The notes below the pieces were generated by a model, which did no database searches, was not told the DNA's origin, and saw only the letters and a list, made by a program, of their open reading frames with translations. From Rhizobium sp. C4 (GTDB taxonomy: Bacteria > Pseudomonadota > Alphaproteobacteria > Rhizobiales > Rhizobiaceae), in the NCBI RefSeq assembly GCF_021026315.1, contig NZ_JAJNCX010000017.1:1-64000 (forward strand): a stretch of DNA of 64,000 bases. The letters are read 5' to 3'. This document shows, in pieces, positions 34,340-44,625 of this stretch (the first letter of the stretch is position 1; each line of letters opens with the position of its first letter). Both the position numbers and the translations under genes were made by a program.

Positions 34340-35029
34340 TCAGCGCTCGCCTTTGCCGCTGCGCAGGCTCGATGTGTCCGGCGTGAAGAGATGCGCCCGG
34401 ATCGTCGCGCCGACGAGTTTCACATATTCCGAGACCATCGCCTTGACGACCTCGGGCATGGCCATCCAGTTTTCGGATTTCAGGTCCGTGTAGACGATCG
34501 GGTAGCCGACATACTGGGTTTCCGGGTCGATGCGGTGCAGTTCGAGAAGGCTGCGCGGCATGTGGTAGTTGCTGGTGACGACCAGCACGCGGCGATATTT
34601 GTGTGCGCGCACCCATTTGGCGGTTTCGAGCGCATTGCCCACGGTGTCGATCGCGTCATAGCCGAGGTCGACGCAGCAGACGAAGAGGCTTTGCGGCGCG
34701 CGGGTCATTTCGCGGATGCGGGCCGCCGACGTATCGGGATGCACGCCGGAAATCAGCAGGCGCTGGCCGGTGCCGGTCTCCAGAAGATTGACCGCCTGGT
34801 CGATGCGCTGGGTGCCGCCGGTCAGAACGACGACGGCATCTGCCTTCGGCTTTTCGGGCGGCAGCAGGCCGGCCACGGTGTCGGCAAAGCGCAGGAAGCC
34901 GCCGAAGAGCAGGCCGACGATGATCAGCACGACATAGCTCAGCCGGCGCAGGAAGACACGGTGGATGGGACGCGTGGATTGCCACGCGCCTCGACCTTCC
35001 CGAGATGACCGTGCGTTCACATTCGCCAT
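34340..35029 (-). CDS. YdcF/SanA-like DUF218 membrane protein
   Basis: A protein of about 229 residues with one N-terminal membrane span (LSYVVLIIVGLLFGGFLRFA) and a DUF218 domain: ADAVVVLTGGTQRI, a GNALETAKWVRAH helix and VTSNYHMPRSLLE. The DUF218 fold binds SAM-like nucleotides in YdcF, while SanA-type members affect envelope permeability; the biochemical role is unknown. Start alternatives are the ATG at 35029 and a GTG at 35044. It sits between ftsX and plsC, so an envelope role is plausible. Confidence 0.9.
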   Translation of the reverse strand: MANVNARSSREGRGAWQSTRPIHRVFLRRLSYVVLIIVGLLFGGFLRFADTVAGLLPPEKPKADAVVVLTGGTQRIDQAVNLLETGTGQRLLISGVHPDTSAARIREMTRAPQSLFVCCVDLGYDAIDTVGNALETAKWVRAHKYRRVLVVTSNYHMPRSLLELHRIDPETQYVGYPIVYTDLKSENWMAMPEVVKAMVSEYVKLVGATIRAHLFTPDTSSLRSGKGER

Positions 35030-35075
35030 GACTATTTCATACACTCAGATTGCGGCGGCTGGCGGTTGATCACGC

Positions 35076-36077
35076 TCATGTGTTCAGACCGTCGCTGCGG
35101 GCGGGATCGGAGCGGATCTGGTCGATCTCGTAGATGGTGCGCATCACCGTCAAGCGCGCCGTGAGCGTTGTCAGGCCGGCAATCAGGATCATGGTGAGCG
35201 CGATCCCGACATAGCCGAGCCAGCCGACCGAGAATGTGCCGAAAAGGGCGGTTGCCTGATCGCTTGCCGGGGTGGCGAGCGAGCGGGACTGCCACCATGA
35301 GGCCAGCATGAAGAACAGCGCCGCAAGCGCGCTGCCGGCACCCGACCCCTTGAGGCTGATGATCAGAAAGTGCTTCTGGAATTCGTTGGCGACGAACGAG
35401 GCTTCCGCGCCGACGAAGTGCAGGACTTCCACGATATGCCTGTTGCCGGAGAGCGCGCCGCGCGTGGCGAAGATGACGGTCAGCACCATCGCCGAAAACA
35501 CGAGGACGAGAACGCCGGTGCCGATGGCGACCGTGGTGCGTGCCATGGAGACCAGGCGGTTGACCCAGGTGCGGTGATCGTCGAGCGAGGCCTGCGGGAT
35601 CTTCTTCGACAGCGCATCGCGCAGTGCCGCGAAATCCGGTGGCGCGCTTTCGTCGATCGTGACGATCACGAGGCGAGGGACCGGAAGCTCGTCGATATCG
35701 AGGCTCGCGCCGAGCCAGGGCTCCAGCAGGCGCGAGGTCGCCTGCTTGTCCATGATGGTGGCACCGGTGACGCCGACGAAGGAGGAGGCGAGGTTGCGCG
35801 CGTCATTCAGCGCCTTTTCCATGTCGAAATTGTCGTCGGGCTTGATCTGGATGGTGATCTCGCGGGAGATCTGGCTCTGCCAGCTCGCCGCCGTGGCGCG
35901 CACCATGCTGACGCCGCCGAGCGTCAAGCAGGCGAGGAAGGACATGATGGCGATGACCGCGAGCAGCGCGCTGCCCTGGACATTGGCCGATGGCACGATC
36001 GGCCCATGCGGGCGGGTCGCGCCGTCATTCAGCCTTTTCCGCTCCGGCGGTGCCGGTGTCTTCTCGGCGACGCTCAT
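35076..36077 (-). CDS. ftsX: Cell division protein FtsX
   Basis: A 333-residue inner-membrane partner of FtsE. About four transmembrane segments: one near residues 38-60, three in the last 160 residues, separated by the extracytoplasmic domain (about 65-180). The complex activates murein hydrolases at the septum. The sequence includes a long charged N-terminus. The ATG overlaps the ftsE stop by 4 nt (coupled translation). The C-terminus (YEIDQIRSDPARSDG) is alphaproteobacterial in type. Confidence 0.93.
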   Translation of the reverse strand: MSVAEKTPAPPERKRLNDGATRPHGPIVPSANVQGSALLAVIAIMSFLACLTLGGVSMVRATAASWQSQISREITIQIKPDDNFDMEKALNDARNLASSFVGVTGATIMDKQATSRLLEPWLGASLDIDELPVPRLVIVTIDESAPPDFAALRDALSKKIPQASLDDHRTWVNRLVSMARTTVAIGTGVLVLVFSAMVLTVIFATRGALSGNRHIVEVLHFVGAEASFVANEFQKHFLIISLKGSGAGSALAALFFMLASWWQSRSLATPASDQATALFGTFSVGWLGYVGIALTMILIAGLTTLTARLTVMRTIYEIDQIRSDPARSDGLNT

Positions 36078-36733
36078 GAGAAAATTTCCAGCCGGCCTTC
36101 GGAGAGAATCATCCGGCGCGCGTCGACCTGGTCCATGAGGGCGAAATCGTGAGTGGCGATGAGAACGGCAGTGCCCTGCCGGTTCAGTTCGCGGAAGAGG
36201 CCGAGCAGTCGGCGCGCCATCGGCGGATCGACATTGCCGGTCGGTTCGTCGGCGAGCAGAATTTCCGGCCGGTCCATCAGTGCGCGGGCAATCGCTGCGC
36301 GCTGCTTCTCGCCACCGGACAGAACCGGCGGCAGGACATTGATGCGCTGGCCGAGGCCGACCCACTTCAGAAGCTCGATCACGTCGCTGCGATAGGTGTG
36401 CTCTTCCTTGCCGCGCACGCGCAGCGGCAGGGAGACATTCTCATAGGTCGTGAGATGATCGAGCAACTGGAAATCCTGGAAGACGATGCCGATGCGCCGG
36501 CGGAGCATCGGCAGGTCTTCGCGGGGAATTGAGGCAATGTCGCGGTCGAACATGCGGATGAGCCCGCGCGTCGGCTTGAGCGACAGGAACAGGAGCTTCA
36601 GCAACGTCGTCTTGCCGGCGCCCGAAGGGCCGGTCAGGAACTGGAACGAGCTTGCGGGGATATCAAAGGTGATGTCCCGGAGAATTTCCGGCCCGAGCCC
36701 ATAGCGCAATCCGACATTTTCGAAATGTATCAC
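36074..36733 (-). CDS. ftsE: Cell division ATP-binding protein FtsE
   Basis: A 219-residue ABC ATPase driving FtsX. Walker A is GPSGAGKTT (residues 35-43), the Q-loop is VFQDFQLL, the signature is LSGGEKQR, Walker B is ILLADEP, and the switch His is in IATHD. It lacks any membrane part. It heads the ftsE-ftsX-ydcF-plsC operon and is divergent from the DUF3426-like gene, with 191 nt between them. Confidence 0.96.
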   Translation of the reverse strand: MIHFENVGLRYGLGPEILRDITFDIPASSFQFLTGPSGAGKTTLLKLLFLSLKPTRGLIRMFDRDIASIPREDLPMLRRRIGIVFQDFQLLDHLTTYENVSLPLRVRGKEEHTYRSDVIELLKWVGLGQRINVLPPVLSGGEKQRAAIARALMDRPEILLADEPTGNVDPPMARRLLGLFRELNRQGTAVLIATHDFALMDQVDARRMILSEGRLEIFS

Positions 36734-36924
36734 GGCTGATCGCGGTTCCTGATCGACGTTTCCAGAGGGGCACGCCGCATGGGTTGTTTCAAGATCGGCG
36801 CATCGCGCCGGGATACCCGGTTTTGCGAAGCATTAACCATTATCGTTTACGTCTCATAAGGATTCGTTTCAATGCCCGAGCCCGCTTGTCCAATACTGCG
36901 GCATTCCGGGCTGGAGGTTAGGTC

Positions 36925-37584
36925 ATGGCTCCGTTCCACTCCGACAGCAGCGCGCGCATCGCCTATGACGTGATCCCGCCGGAGCGGTCGCTGCAGCGGA
37001 CGGGTCGCAGGGCCGCCGCGATGCGCGATGTCGAGGATGCCGAATTCGAGGTGGTCTCCGCGTCTCCCAAGGCCCGGGCGCATGCGACATTCAACGACAA
37101 CAGCCACAATACTGCACGGCGCCGCCCCCAGACGAGCGCGCGCGAGAATTTCGGCATGGGTGCGACCCCGGTCAAATCCGAGGCGATGGCGTCTGGTTCC
37201 CGACTGCCGCAATATGGCCTTGCCGGTCTTGCCGTTGCATTCCTGCTGACGCTTGGCATTGCCGCCTTTTTCAATCTCGGTGCCTTTGCCGCAGCCGATG
37301 GCGGGCTTGTGATTACCGAACTCCATCAGTCGCCGATCGATTCGAACGGGCTTCGCGTCATGGAGCTTTCCGGCAATGTCGTGAACCGCTCGCGCGAGGC
37401 ACAGCCCCTGCCGGCGCTGATTGCGCAGATGAAGTCGGACACCGGCGCCATCAACCAGTCGGCAATCAGCCTGGGCGATGGGGTGCTGGCAGCCGGCGAA
37501 ACGGCGCGTTTCAGGCTTCGCATTCCCTCTCCCGGTGGAAAACGTCAGGAAGTCTCGATCTCCTTTGCACCAAAGGGTGTCTGA
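36925..37584 (+). CDS. DUF3426-like single-span membrane protein
   Basis: A 219-residue protein with a basic cytoplasmic N-terminus (about 95 residues), one membrane span (YGLAGLAVAFLLTLGIAAFF) and a C-terminal periplasmic beta domain. LRVMELSGNVVNRS, the VLAAGETARFRLRIPSPGG segment and the N/Q-rich middle resemble DUF3426. Family members usually start with a CPxC zinc ribbon (MJ0042 type), which is absent here, so assignment is tentative. It is divergent from ftsE, which is conserved in rhizobia. Confidence 0.8.
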   Translation: MAPFHSDSSARIAYDVIPPERSLQRTGRRAAAMRDVEDAEFEVVSASPKARAHATFNDNSHNTARRRPQTSARENFGMGATPVKSEAMASGSRLPQYGLAGLAVAFLLTLGIAAFFNLGAFAAADGGLVITELHQSPIDSNGLRVMELSGNVVNRSREAQPLPALIAQMKSDTGAINQSAISLGDGVLAAGETARFRLRIPSPGGKRQEVSISFAPKGV

Positions 37585-37637
37585 TCTGCCAAGCCCGTGC
37601 TAGGCATACGGGAGTTTCATTCCCCCGGAGCCCCTTC

Positions 37638-38180
37638 ATGCCTGTCATTCGTGGTAAAATCATCGAGCCGCTGTTCACGTCCGAGGTGATTGCCAAGCGC
37701 AATGACGAACTGGCCGCCGAAATTTCCAAGGGCCCGACGCAGGACCTGCTGGTCATTTCGATCCTCAAGGGCTCCTTCATCTTCGCCGCCGACCTGATCC
37801 GCTCGCTCCACCATGTCGGGCTTGCGCCGGAAGTCGAGTTCATCACCCTGTCGAGCTACGGCAAGGGCACGGTCTCGCAGGGCGTGAAGATCATCAAGGA
37901 CATCGACAGCGATGTGCACGGACGCGATGTCCTGCTCATCGACGACATTCTCGAATCGGGCCGCACCCTGCAGTTCGCCCGCGATCTCATGTATGAGCGC
38001 GGTGCCGCCAATGTCTCCATCGCCGTCCTTCTCGACAAGAGCGTCAAGCGGCAGGAGAACCTGGAGGCCGACTATGTCGGCTTCGAATGTCCCGACTATT
38101 TCGTTGTCGGCTATGGCATGGACGTGGCCTATGCCTTCCGCGAACTGCCCTTTGTCGGGGTCGTGACGGGTGACGCATAA
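37638..38180 (+). CDS. hpt: Hypoxanthine phosphoribosyltransferase
   Basis: A 180-residue purine-salvage enzyme making IMP (and GMP) from hypoxanthine/guanine and PRPP. The PRPP motif is DVLLIDDILESGRTL (about residues 96-110). LKGSFIFAADLIRS is the flexible-loop region, and the C-terminal DYFVVGYGMD stretch contacts the base. GGAG lies before the ATG. It stands between two unrelated genes on the same strand and needs no partner. Confidence 0.95.
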   Translation: MPVIRGKIIEPLFTSEVIAKRNDELAAEISKGPTQDLLVISILKGSFIFAADLIRSLHHVGLAPEVEFITLSSYGKGTVSQGVKIIKDIDSDVHGRDVLLIDDILESGRTLQFARDLMYERGAANVSIAVLLDKSVKRQENLEADYVGFECPDYFVVGYGMDVAYAFRELPFVGVVTGDA

Positions 38181-38318
38181 CGGCACCAGCGGTCGCTGTT
38201 TGTTAACCACAGTCGCGATGTGAGGGGTCTGAAGCGATCTCTTCGGCCGGATGTTTACCTGTCGACAAGGAAAGTCTGGTGTTTTGTCCCATAAGACAAC
38301 ATGAGCAGGGATAGACAC

Positions 38319-38678
38319 GTGGCCAGGATTCTTATCACCGAAGACGAAGATTCATTGCGGTCCTTCGTCGCCCGTGCGCTCCGTCTCGACGGACACGAAA
38401 CCATGGAAGCTGCCGACGGGGCCGAAGGCCTCGAACGCCTGACCGAAGGCGAATTCGATCTTCTTCTTTCCGATATCCGCATGCCCGTCATGGACGGCAT
38501 CGAGCTTGCCCATCAGGCGGCCGACCGTTTCCCTGGCCTGAAAATCCTGCTGATGACCGGCTATGCCGAGCAGCGCGAGCGCGCCGACGACCTCGCGGTG
38601 AAGATCGTGGACGTCGTCTCCAAGCCCTTCAGCCTGCCCGATATCCGCCTTGCGGTCGCGCAGGCGCTCGCGGCCTGA
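38319..38678 (+). CDS. cpdR: CpdR-type single-domain response regulator
   Basis: A receiver domain of about 119 residues and nothing more. Acidic residues TEDEDS, the phosphoacceptor Asp in LLSDIRMPVMDG, Thr in LMTGYAE and Lys in VSKPF are all present. CpdR, phosphorylated through ChpT, controls ClpXP-dependent proteolysis of CtrA and related regulators; the short length and the TGYAEQRERA segment fit this group. I chose the GTG at 38319 because AGGGA lies 7 nt upstream; an ATG at 38301 has no such site. Confidence 0.88.
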   Translation: MARILITEDEDSLRSFVARALRLDGHETMEAADGAEGLERLTEGEFDLLLSDIRMPVMDGIELAHQAADRFPGLKILLMTGYAEQRERADDLAVKIVDVVSKPFSLPDIRLAVAQALAA

Positions 38679-38724
38679 GTTCTCTCATCTTCCGAATAGT
38701 GACGGTTGAACAGGAGCAGCTGCG

Positions 38725-41400
38725 TTACTGCAGCTGCAAAAGCCGTTCGAGATACTGGCGTTCCAGATCGTTGGGTTTGGCATTTTCGCCGAGCTTGCGG
38801 CGGATGGTTTCAAGAATCTGACGTGCGCGTTCCGCGTCAAATTCATCCGGCACCTTCACGTCGTTGTCGAGTTCCGCGCTTGTACGGCCCTGTTGACGGC
38901 CAAGCGGGTCGAGGCCTTCGCGGTTCTGGCCCTGCTGCTGCATGCCGCCCTGACCGCTGCCCTGCTGCCCCTGCTGGGCAAGCTGCTGCATCAGTTCGCC
39001 CGCACCCTTGCGCAGCGCCTCGATGGCGCGGCCCTGCGAATCAAGCGCGCTCTGCCCCTTGCCGTCGTTGAGTGCCCCGGTCGCGTCCTTCATTTCCTTG
39101 CCGGCGCTGTTGAAGCCTTCTCCCGGCTTGACGCCGAACTTGCGCAGGCCTTCCTGCAGGCTCTTCAGATCCTTCTCGAGCTGCTTCTGGCGCTCTGACA
39201 GCTCCTTCAGCGCCTGCTTCAGCTGTTCCTTGGTCATGGAATCTTCCGGCCGGCCGCCCTGTTGCGGCTTCTGCGCGCCGGGATCCGGCGGCATCGGCTG
39301 GTTCATTCCATCCTGCTGTTCATTTGGCTGGCCGTTCGGATCGCTATCTTCGTTCTCGCCCTGCTGGTTCGGGGCGTTTTCGAAGAGCTGCTGGTCCTGC
39401 CCGTTGTTCGGATCGCCATATTGCATGCGATCGCGCAGCGCCCGTTCCTTCGAGAACGTATCGTCGAGAAGCTTCTTCTGGTCCTGCAGCAGCTTGCCGA
39501 GCTTGTCGATCTCGGCGCGCATCTGGTCCTTGCCCTGCTGCTTGCCCTGATTGGGGCGGGCGGTCTGCAGGTTGTTCATCATGCGTTGCATCTGGTTCAG
39601 AAGATTGCGTGCCTCGTCGCGTGACCCGCTTTCGGCCAGCTTCTGGATCTCGTCCAGCATCTTTTCCAGATCCTGCTGGCGCAGCATCTTGCGCTGATCG
39701 GCCGACATCTGGTTCTGGTCGGGATTGTTCTGCATCTGCTTGGCGAGCGCCTGCATGAACTCGTTCATGGCCTTGCGCAGTTCGTTCGTCAGCTTGCGGA
39801 TTTCCTCGTCCGAGGCGTTGCGGTTCAGAGCGTCGGAGAGTGCCTGCTGCGCATCCTTGACCCTGCGCTCGGCATTGGCGACATCGCCGCCTTCGATCCC
39901 GAGCGCGATCTGCCAGAGGTAATCCGCGGTCGCCTTCAGGTCCTTCTCGGAACGGGCAAGCCGCATCTGCTGGCCGGCGGAGCGGATGAGCAGGAATTGC
40001 GAGAGGTCGGGGATGGTTTCTTCCGGGCGGATGAACAGCGCCTCGTTCAACTCGATGGCGCGGTCCAGCTTGCGCTCGTCGAGTGCGAAGACCTGACGCT
40101 CTTCGGCAACGGCGGCGGCCAGCGGTTCGCGGAAATTGCGCGCCGGCAGGATGATGTCCTTCGTTTCGCTGCGGCCGGTATGGCCGGCAGCATCGGTGGC
40201 GATCAGCGTCAGATGCACCTTCTTGCCGGCCAGCGGATGCTCGGTCAGGTCGCGGCTCGTCACGCCCTTGGCCTCGCGCGCGTCGGTGCGCGGTAGTTCG
40301 AGGCGGAAGTCCGGCAGCGGGTAGAGTGCGACCGCGCCCGGTTCCTGTTCCGCCGGCTCGATCAGCGCCTGTGCGGAGGTGAGCCCGTAATCGTCGCTTG
40401 CCTTGTAGGTGATTTCGAGCGCGCCGCTGACGGCCCGCTGCGGTTCGCCTTCGAAGGCGATCTTCGGCGTCTCGTCCCTCTGGATCGCGAAGGTCCAGCG
40501 GTTGCCGCCGACATCAAGCATGCCGGCAACCGTCAACGCCACCTGGAAGGTCTTGCCGTCGGCTGGCTGCTTGTCTTCTGCCTTCGGATTGCCTTCGGCG
40601 ACGAGCGGAACGGGCGTTTGCGCGCCGGTGGGCGCGAAGGTCACCGGCACATCCGTCTTGTCGCCCGAGAGGCGAACCGTCAGGCGCGAGCCTTCCGGGA
40701 CGGTGAGCGGCTTCGGGTCGCCGGCATTGGCATCGACGGTCAGGAAGACCGGCGGCTTGCGGGTGTAGACCGGCGGCGTCACCCAGGCATCGACACGCAG
40801 CCCGGCAATGGCACCGCTGGCCGGCATCGGGCGGAACGGATCGGAAAGCCGGCCGGCATTGTTGGACCAGGAAAAGCCGAAGGCGACGAAAAGCAAGAGC
40901 GCCGGGATGGCGCGAAGCGCGAAGCGGTCGTGTGCGGCGATATCGGGCGTCGGCGTGCCGGCCGTCAGCGAGCCGACAAGGCGGGCCATGCGGCGCTTGT
41001 GCTCGCGCCACAGCGCCTCGCCGAAGGGGCCGCTTGTGGTGGCCGGAACGTCTTCGAGTGCGGCCAGCGCCCGGTGTGCAAGGCCGCTGCGTTCTTCAAT
41101 ACGCCGGGTGGCTTCCGCATCCGTCGGCCATTTGGCGGTGACGATGCGCAGGAGCGACCAGAGGAAGACGAGACCCAAAAGAATGGCAAGGCCGCGCGCA
41201 AGGCTTGGCGGCATCAGCCGGAAGAGGCCGAACCAGCTTGTCGCGACATAAAGGGCCGCGACCGACAGCGCAGGCAAGCCGAGCGGCATCAGCCGCTCGA
41301 TTAAAAGCACGATCTTGGCAAGGCCGCGCGAGAGCGCAATACGCCGTTTCAGGCGGCTCATGCCGTCTTCCGCGCCTGCGCCTGTCTCGCGATTATCCAT
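38725..41400 (-). CDS. TIGR02302/DUF4175 large membrane protein
   Basis: An 891-residue protein matching the alphaproteobacterial TIGR02302 (DUF4175) family, function unknown. Two or three N-terminal membrane spans lie before residue 170. A beta-rich extracytoplasmic part (about 190-430) follows, then a long helical segment (about 430-700) very rich in Gln, Asn and Met, including QQ-rich runs. The C-terminus is Gln-rich before a helical tail. AAGGAG precedes the ATG at 41400. It is the last gene downstream of argH-lptM-lysA. The Q/N-rich part may be disordered. Confidence 0.9.
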   Translation of the reverse strand: MDNRETGAGAEDGMSRLKRRIALSRGLAKIVLLIERLMPLGLPALSVAALYVATSWFGLFRLMPPSLARGLAILLGLVFLWSLLRIVTAKWPTDAEATRRIEERSGLAHRALAALEDVPATTSGPFGEALWREHKRRMARLVGSLTAGTPTPDIAAHDRFALRAIPALLLFVAFGFSWSNNAGRLSDPFRPMPASGAIAGLRVDAWVTPPVYTRKPPVFLTVDANAGDPKPLTVPEGSRLTVRLSGDKTDVPVTFAPTGAQTPVPLVAEGNPKAEDKQPADGKTFQVALTVAGMLDVGGNRWTFAIQRDETPKIAFEGEPQRAVSGALEITYKASDDYGLTSAQALIEPAEQEPGAVALYPLPDFRLELPRTDAREAKGVTSRDLTEHPLAGKKVHLTLIATDAAGHTGRSETKDIILPARNFREPLAAAVAEERQVFALDERKLDRAIELNEALFIRPEETIPDLSQFLLIRSAGQQMRLARSEKDLKATADYLWQIALGIEGGDVANAERRVKDAQQALSDALNRNASDEEIRKLTNELRKAMNEFMQALAKQMQNNPDQNQMSADQRKMLRQQDLEKMLDEIQKLAESGSRDEARNLLNQMQRMMNNLQTARPNQGKQQGKDQMRAEIDKLGKLLQDQKKLLDDTFSKERALRDRMQYGDPNNGQDQQLFENAPNQQGENEDSDPNGQPNEQQDGMNQPMPPDPGAQKPQQGGRPEDSMTKEQLKQALKELSERQKQLEKDLKSLQEGLRKFGVKPGEGFNSAGKEMKDATGALNDGKGQSALDSQGRAIEALRKGAGELMQQLAQQGQQGSGQGGMQQQGQNREGLDPLGRQQGRTSAELDNDVKVPDEFDAERARQILETIRRKLGENAKPNDLERQYLERLLQLQ

Positions 41401-41466
41401 GCCGCTCCTTCATGTGTTCGAGCGTCAGAATAACATTCTTTGTGGCAAAGGCGAGGGCAGGACGGC

Positions 41467-42735
41467 TTATTCCAGCCAGTCGGGCACGGAATCCAGACCG
41501 ATCAGTTCCTCGTAGCTCGTGCGCGGGCGGATCACATGGTAGCGATCGCCGTGGACCAGAACCTCGGGGACCAGAAGACGGCTGTTATAGGTGCCGGCCT
41601 GAACCGCACCGTAGGCGCCAGCCGACCCGATGGAGAGAAGATCACCGGGCTTCGGCATCATCATCTCGCGGTCGAGCGCCATATAGTCGCCCGTCTCGCA
41701 GACGGGGCCGACGACATCTGCCTTGATGAGCGGTGCGCTGGCAGCGGAAATGACGGCCGGCTTGATCTCGTGCCAGGCCTCGTAAAGCGTCGGGCGGACG
41801 AGGTCGTTCATCGCAACATCGACAATCACGAAGGTCTTCTCGCCGCCGTCCTTCACATAGAGGACTTCGGTCAAGAGGATGCCGGCATTGCCGGCGATCA
41901 GGCGGCCGGGTTCGGCGACGATCTTGCAATCGAGCCCGCGCAGCTGGTTCTTCACCACGTCGGCATAATCGGCCGGGAGCGGCGGAATGTCGTTGCTGTC
42001 CTTGTACGGAATGCCGAGGCCGCCACCGATATCGACATGCTCGATCGTGTGGCCATCAGCGCGCAGCGTCTCGACCAGTTCCTTCAGCAGGCGGAAAGCA
42101 TCGGCAAAGGGCTGCAGCTCGGTGATCTGGCTGCCGATATGCATGTCGATGCCGGTGACTTCGATGCCGGGCAGGCGCGCGGCATGGGCATAGACGGCGC
42201 GTGCGCGGTCATAGGAAATGCCGAACTTGTTTTCCTTCTTGCCGGTCGAAATCTTGGCATGCGTCTTGGCGTCCACATCGGGGTTGATGCGGAAGGAGAC
42301 CGGCGCGCGCTTGCCGGCCTTGACGGCGCGGGCGTTCAGAACTTCGAGTTCCGGCTCGGATTCGACATTGAAGCAATAGATGCCGGTTTCCAGCGCCAGA
42401 TCCATTTCGCGCACGGTCTTGCCGACGCCCGAAAACATGATGCGCGAGGCGGGAATGCCGGCAGCCAGCGCACGGCGCAGTTCGCCTTCGGAAACGACGT
42501 CGATGCCGGCGCCGAGGCGGCCCAGAACCTTGAGCACGGCCTGATTGGAATTCGCCTTCATCGCATAGCAGACGAGCGAATCGACATCCTTGAAGGCCTG
42601 CGAGAAGACCGTGTAGTGGCGTTCCAGCGTTGCGGTCGAATAGACATAGCAGGGGGTGCCGACGGCGGCGGCGATTTCTGCCACCGGCACGTCTTCGGCG
42701 TGGAGCACGCCGTCGCGATATTCAAAATGGTTCAC
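41467..42735 (-). CDS. lysA: Diaminopimelate decarboxylase
   Basis: A 422-residue PLP enzyme converting meso-diaminopimelate to lysine. CYAMKANSNQAVL carries the PLP Lys, HVDIGGGLGIPY is the phosphate-binding glycine loop, EPGRLIAGNAG is nearby, and CETGDYMALDR supplies the other subunit's active-site Cys. No gross alterations. It lies 12 nt after the small lipoprotein gene and belongs to argH-lptM-lysA-TIGR02302. Confidence 0.97.
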   Translation of the reverse strand: MNHFEYRDGVLHAEDVPVAEIAAAVGTPCYVYSTATLERHYTVFSQAFKDVDSLVCYAMKANSNQAVLKVLGRLGAGIDVVSEGELRRALAAGIPASRIMFSGVGKTVREMDLALETGIYCFNVESEPELEVLNARAVKAGKRAPVSFRINPDVDAKTHAKISTGKKENKFGISYDRARAVYAHAARLPGIEVTGIDMHIGSQITELQPFADAFRLLKELVETLRADGHTIEHVDIGGGLGIPYKDSNDIPPLPADYADVVKNQLRGLDCKIVAEPGRLIAGNAGILLTEVLYVKDGGEKTFVIVDVAMNDLVRPTLYEAWHEIKPAVISAASAPLIKADVVGPVCETGDYMALDREMMMPKPGDLLSIGSAGAYGAVQAGTYNSRLLVPEVLVHGDRYHVIRPRTSYEELIGLDSVPDWLE

Positions 42736-42747
42736 GGGGGAGCGACC

Positions 42748-42948
42748 TTATAGAAGCGGATCGAGAATGAAGGGCTTGTCTTCCTTCGGGAGCGGCTTGG
42801 TCTTGACCGTGCCGGTTGCCTTGTCCATCGGCTGGCCCTCATAGGTGCCGGGCGCATCAAGGTCGCCCTTGCGGCCGCAGGAGGAAACGCTTGTCACAAT
42901 GGCGACGCAGACGGCGGCAAGCGCCAGTTTCTTGAACAATTCCGGCAT
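42748..42948 (-). CDS. lptM: Small lipoprotein, LptM/YifL-like
   Basis: A 66-residue lipoprotein. The signal peptide ends with the lipobox SSCG (Cys about residue 24), directly followed by GRKGDLDAPG, the CGxKGxLxxP motif of the YifL/LptM family. LptM assists maturation of the LptDE LPS translocon in E. coli. Position between argH and lysA is the typical rhizobial setting. The remaining 30 residues are polar and probably unstructured. Confidence 0.9.
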   Translation of the reverse strand: MPELFKKLALAAVCVAIVTSVSSCGRKGDLDAPGTYEGQPMDKATGTVKTKPLPKEDKPFILDPLL

Positions 42949-43049
42949 CGGAAATGCAGGCCCTTCTTGTTAACTTGCGAAAACACATAGCGGATTGCCG
43001 GCGCGCTTGCACTCCAATTTTGCTGAAGTGAAATCGCGGATGGTGATTG

Positions 43050-43200
43050 ATGGGCGAAGGCAGTGCCACATCCGTCTCCCCCCTTGTGGTGGAGATGGCG
43101 GCAGCCAGAGGGGGCCTTTGCCGCGAATGCTGAGCAAGCGGAGATAAAGACCCCTCCCCAACCCTCCCCACAAGGGGGAGGGAGAGCGGCCGTCGCGGCC
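43050..43200. repeat. CTCCCC/GGGGAG palindromic repeats between argH and lptM
   Basis: The unit CCGTCTCCCCCCTTGTGG-TGGAGATGGCGGCAGCCAGAG is followed by CCCTCCCCACAAGGGGGAGGG and a GGCC-rich end. Nearly the same 150 bases, in the opposite order, occur at 51.02-51.20 kb. The block lies inside a gap of the argH-lysA operon; lptM might be read from a promoter inside or beyond it, but I could not identify one. Confidence 0.8.
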
Positions 43201-43202
43201 CC

Positions 43203-44597
<1,395 letters not shown>

Positions 44598-44625
44598 GGA
44601 TCACGATTCCGGAGTTGATGTCGAT

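Noticed and set aside
36830-36862. Possible CtrA site (TTAACC...TTTAC) between ftsE and the DUF3426-like gene
   Set aside because: Spacing between half-sites is 8-9 rather than 7 and the second half is a poor match.
41440-42753. A 437-codon open frame antisense to lysA
   Set aside because: Shadow frame; lysA has complete catalytic motifs.
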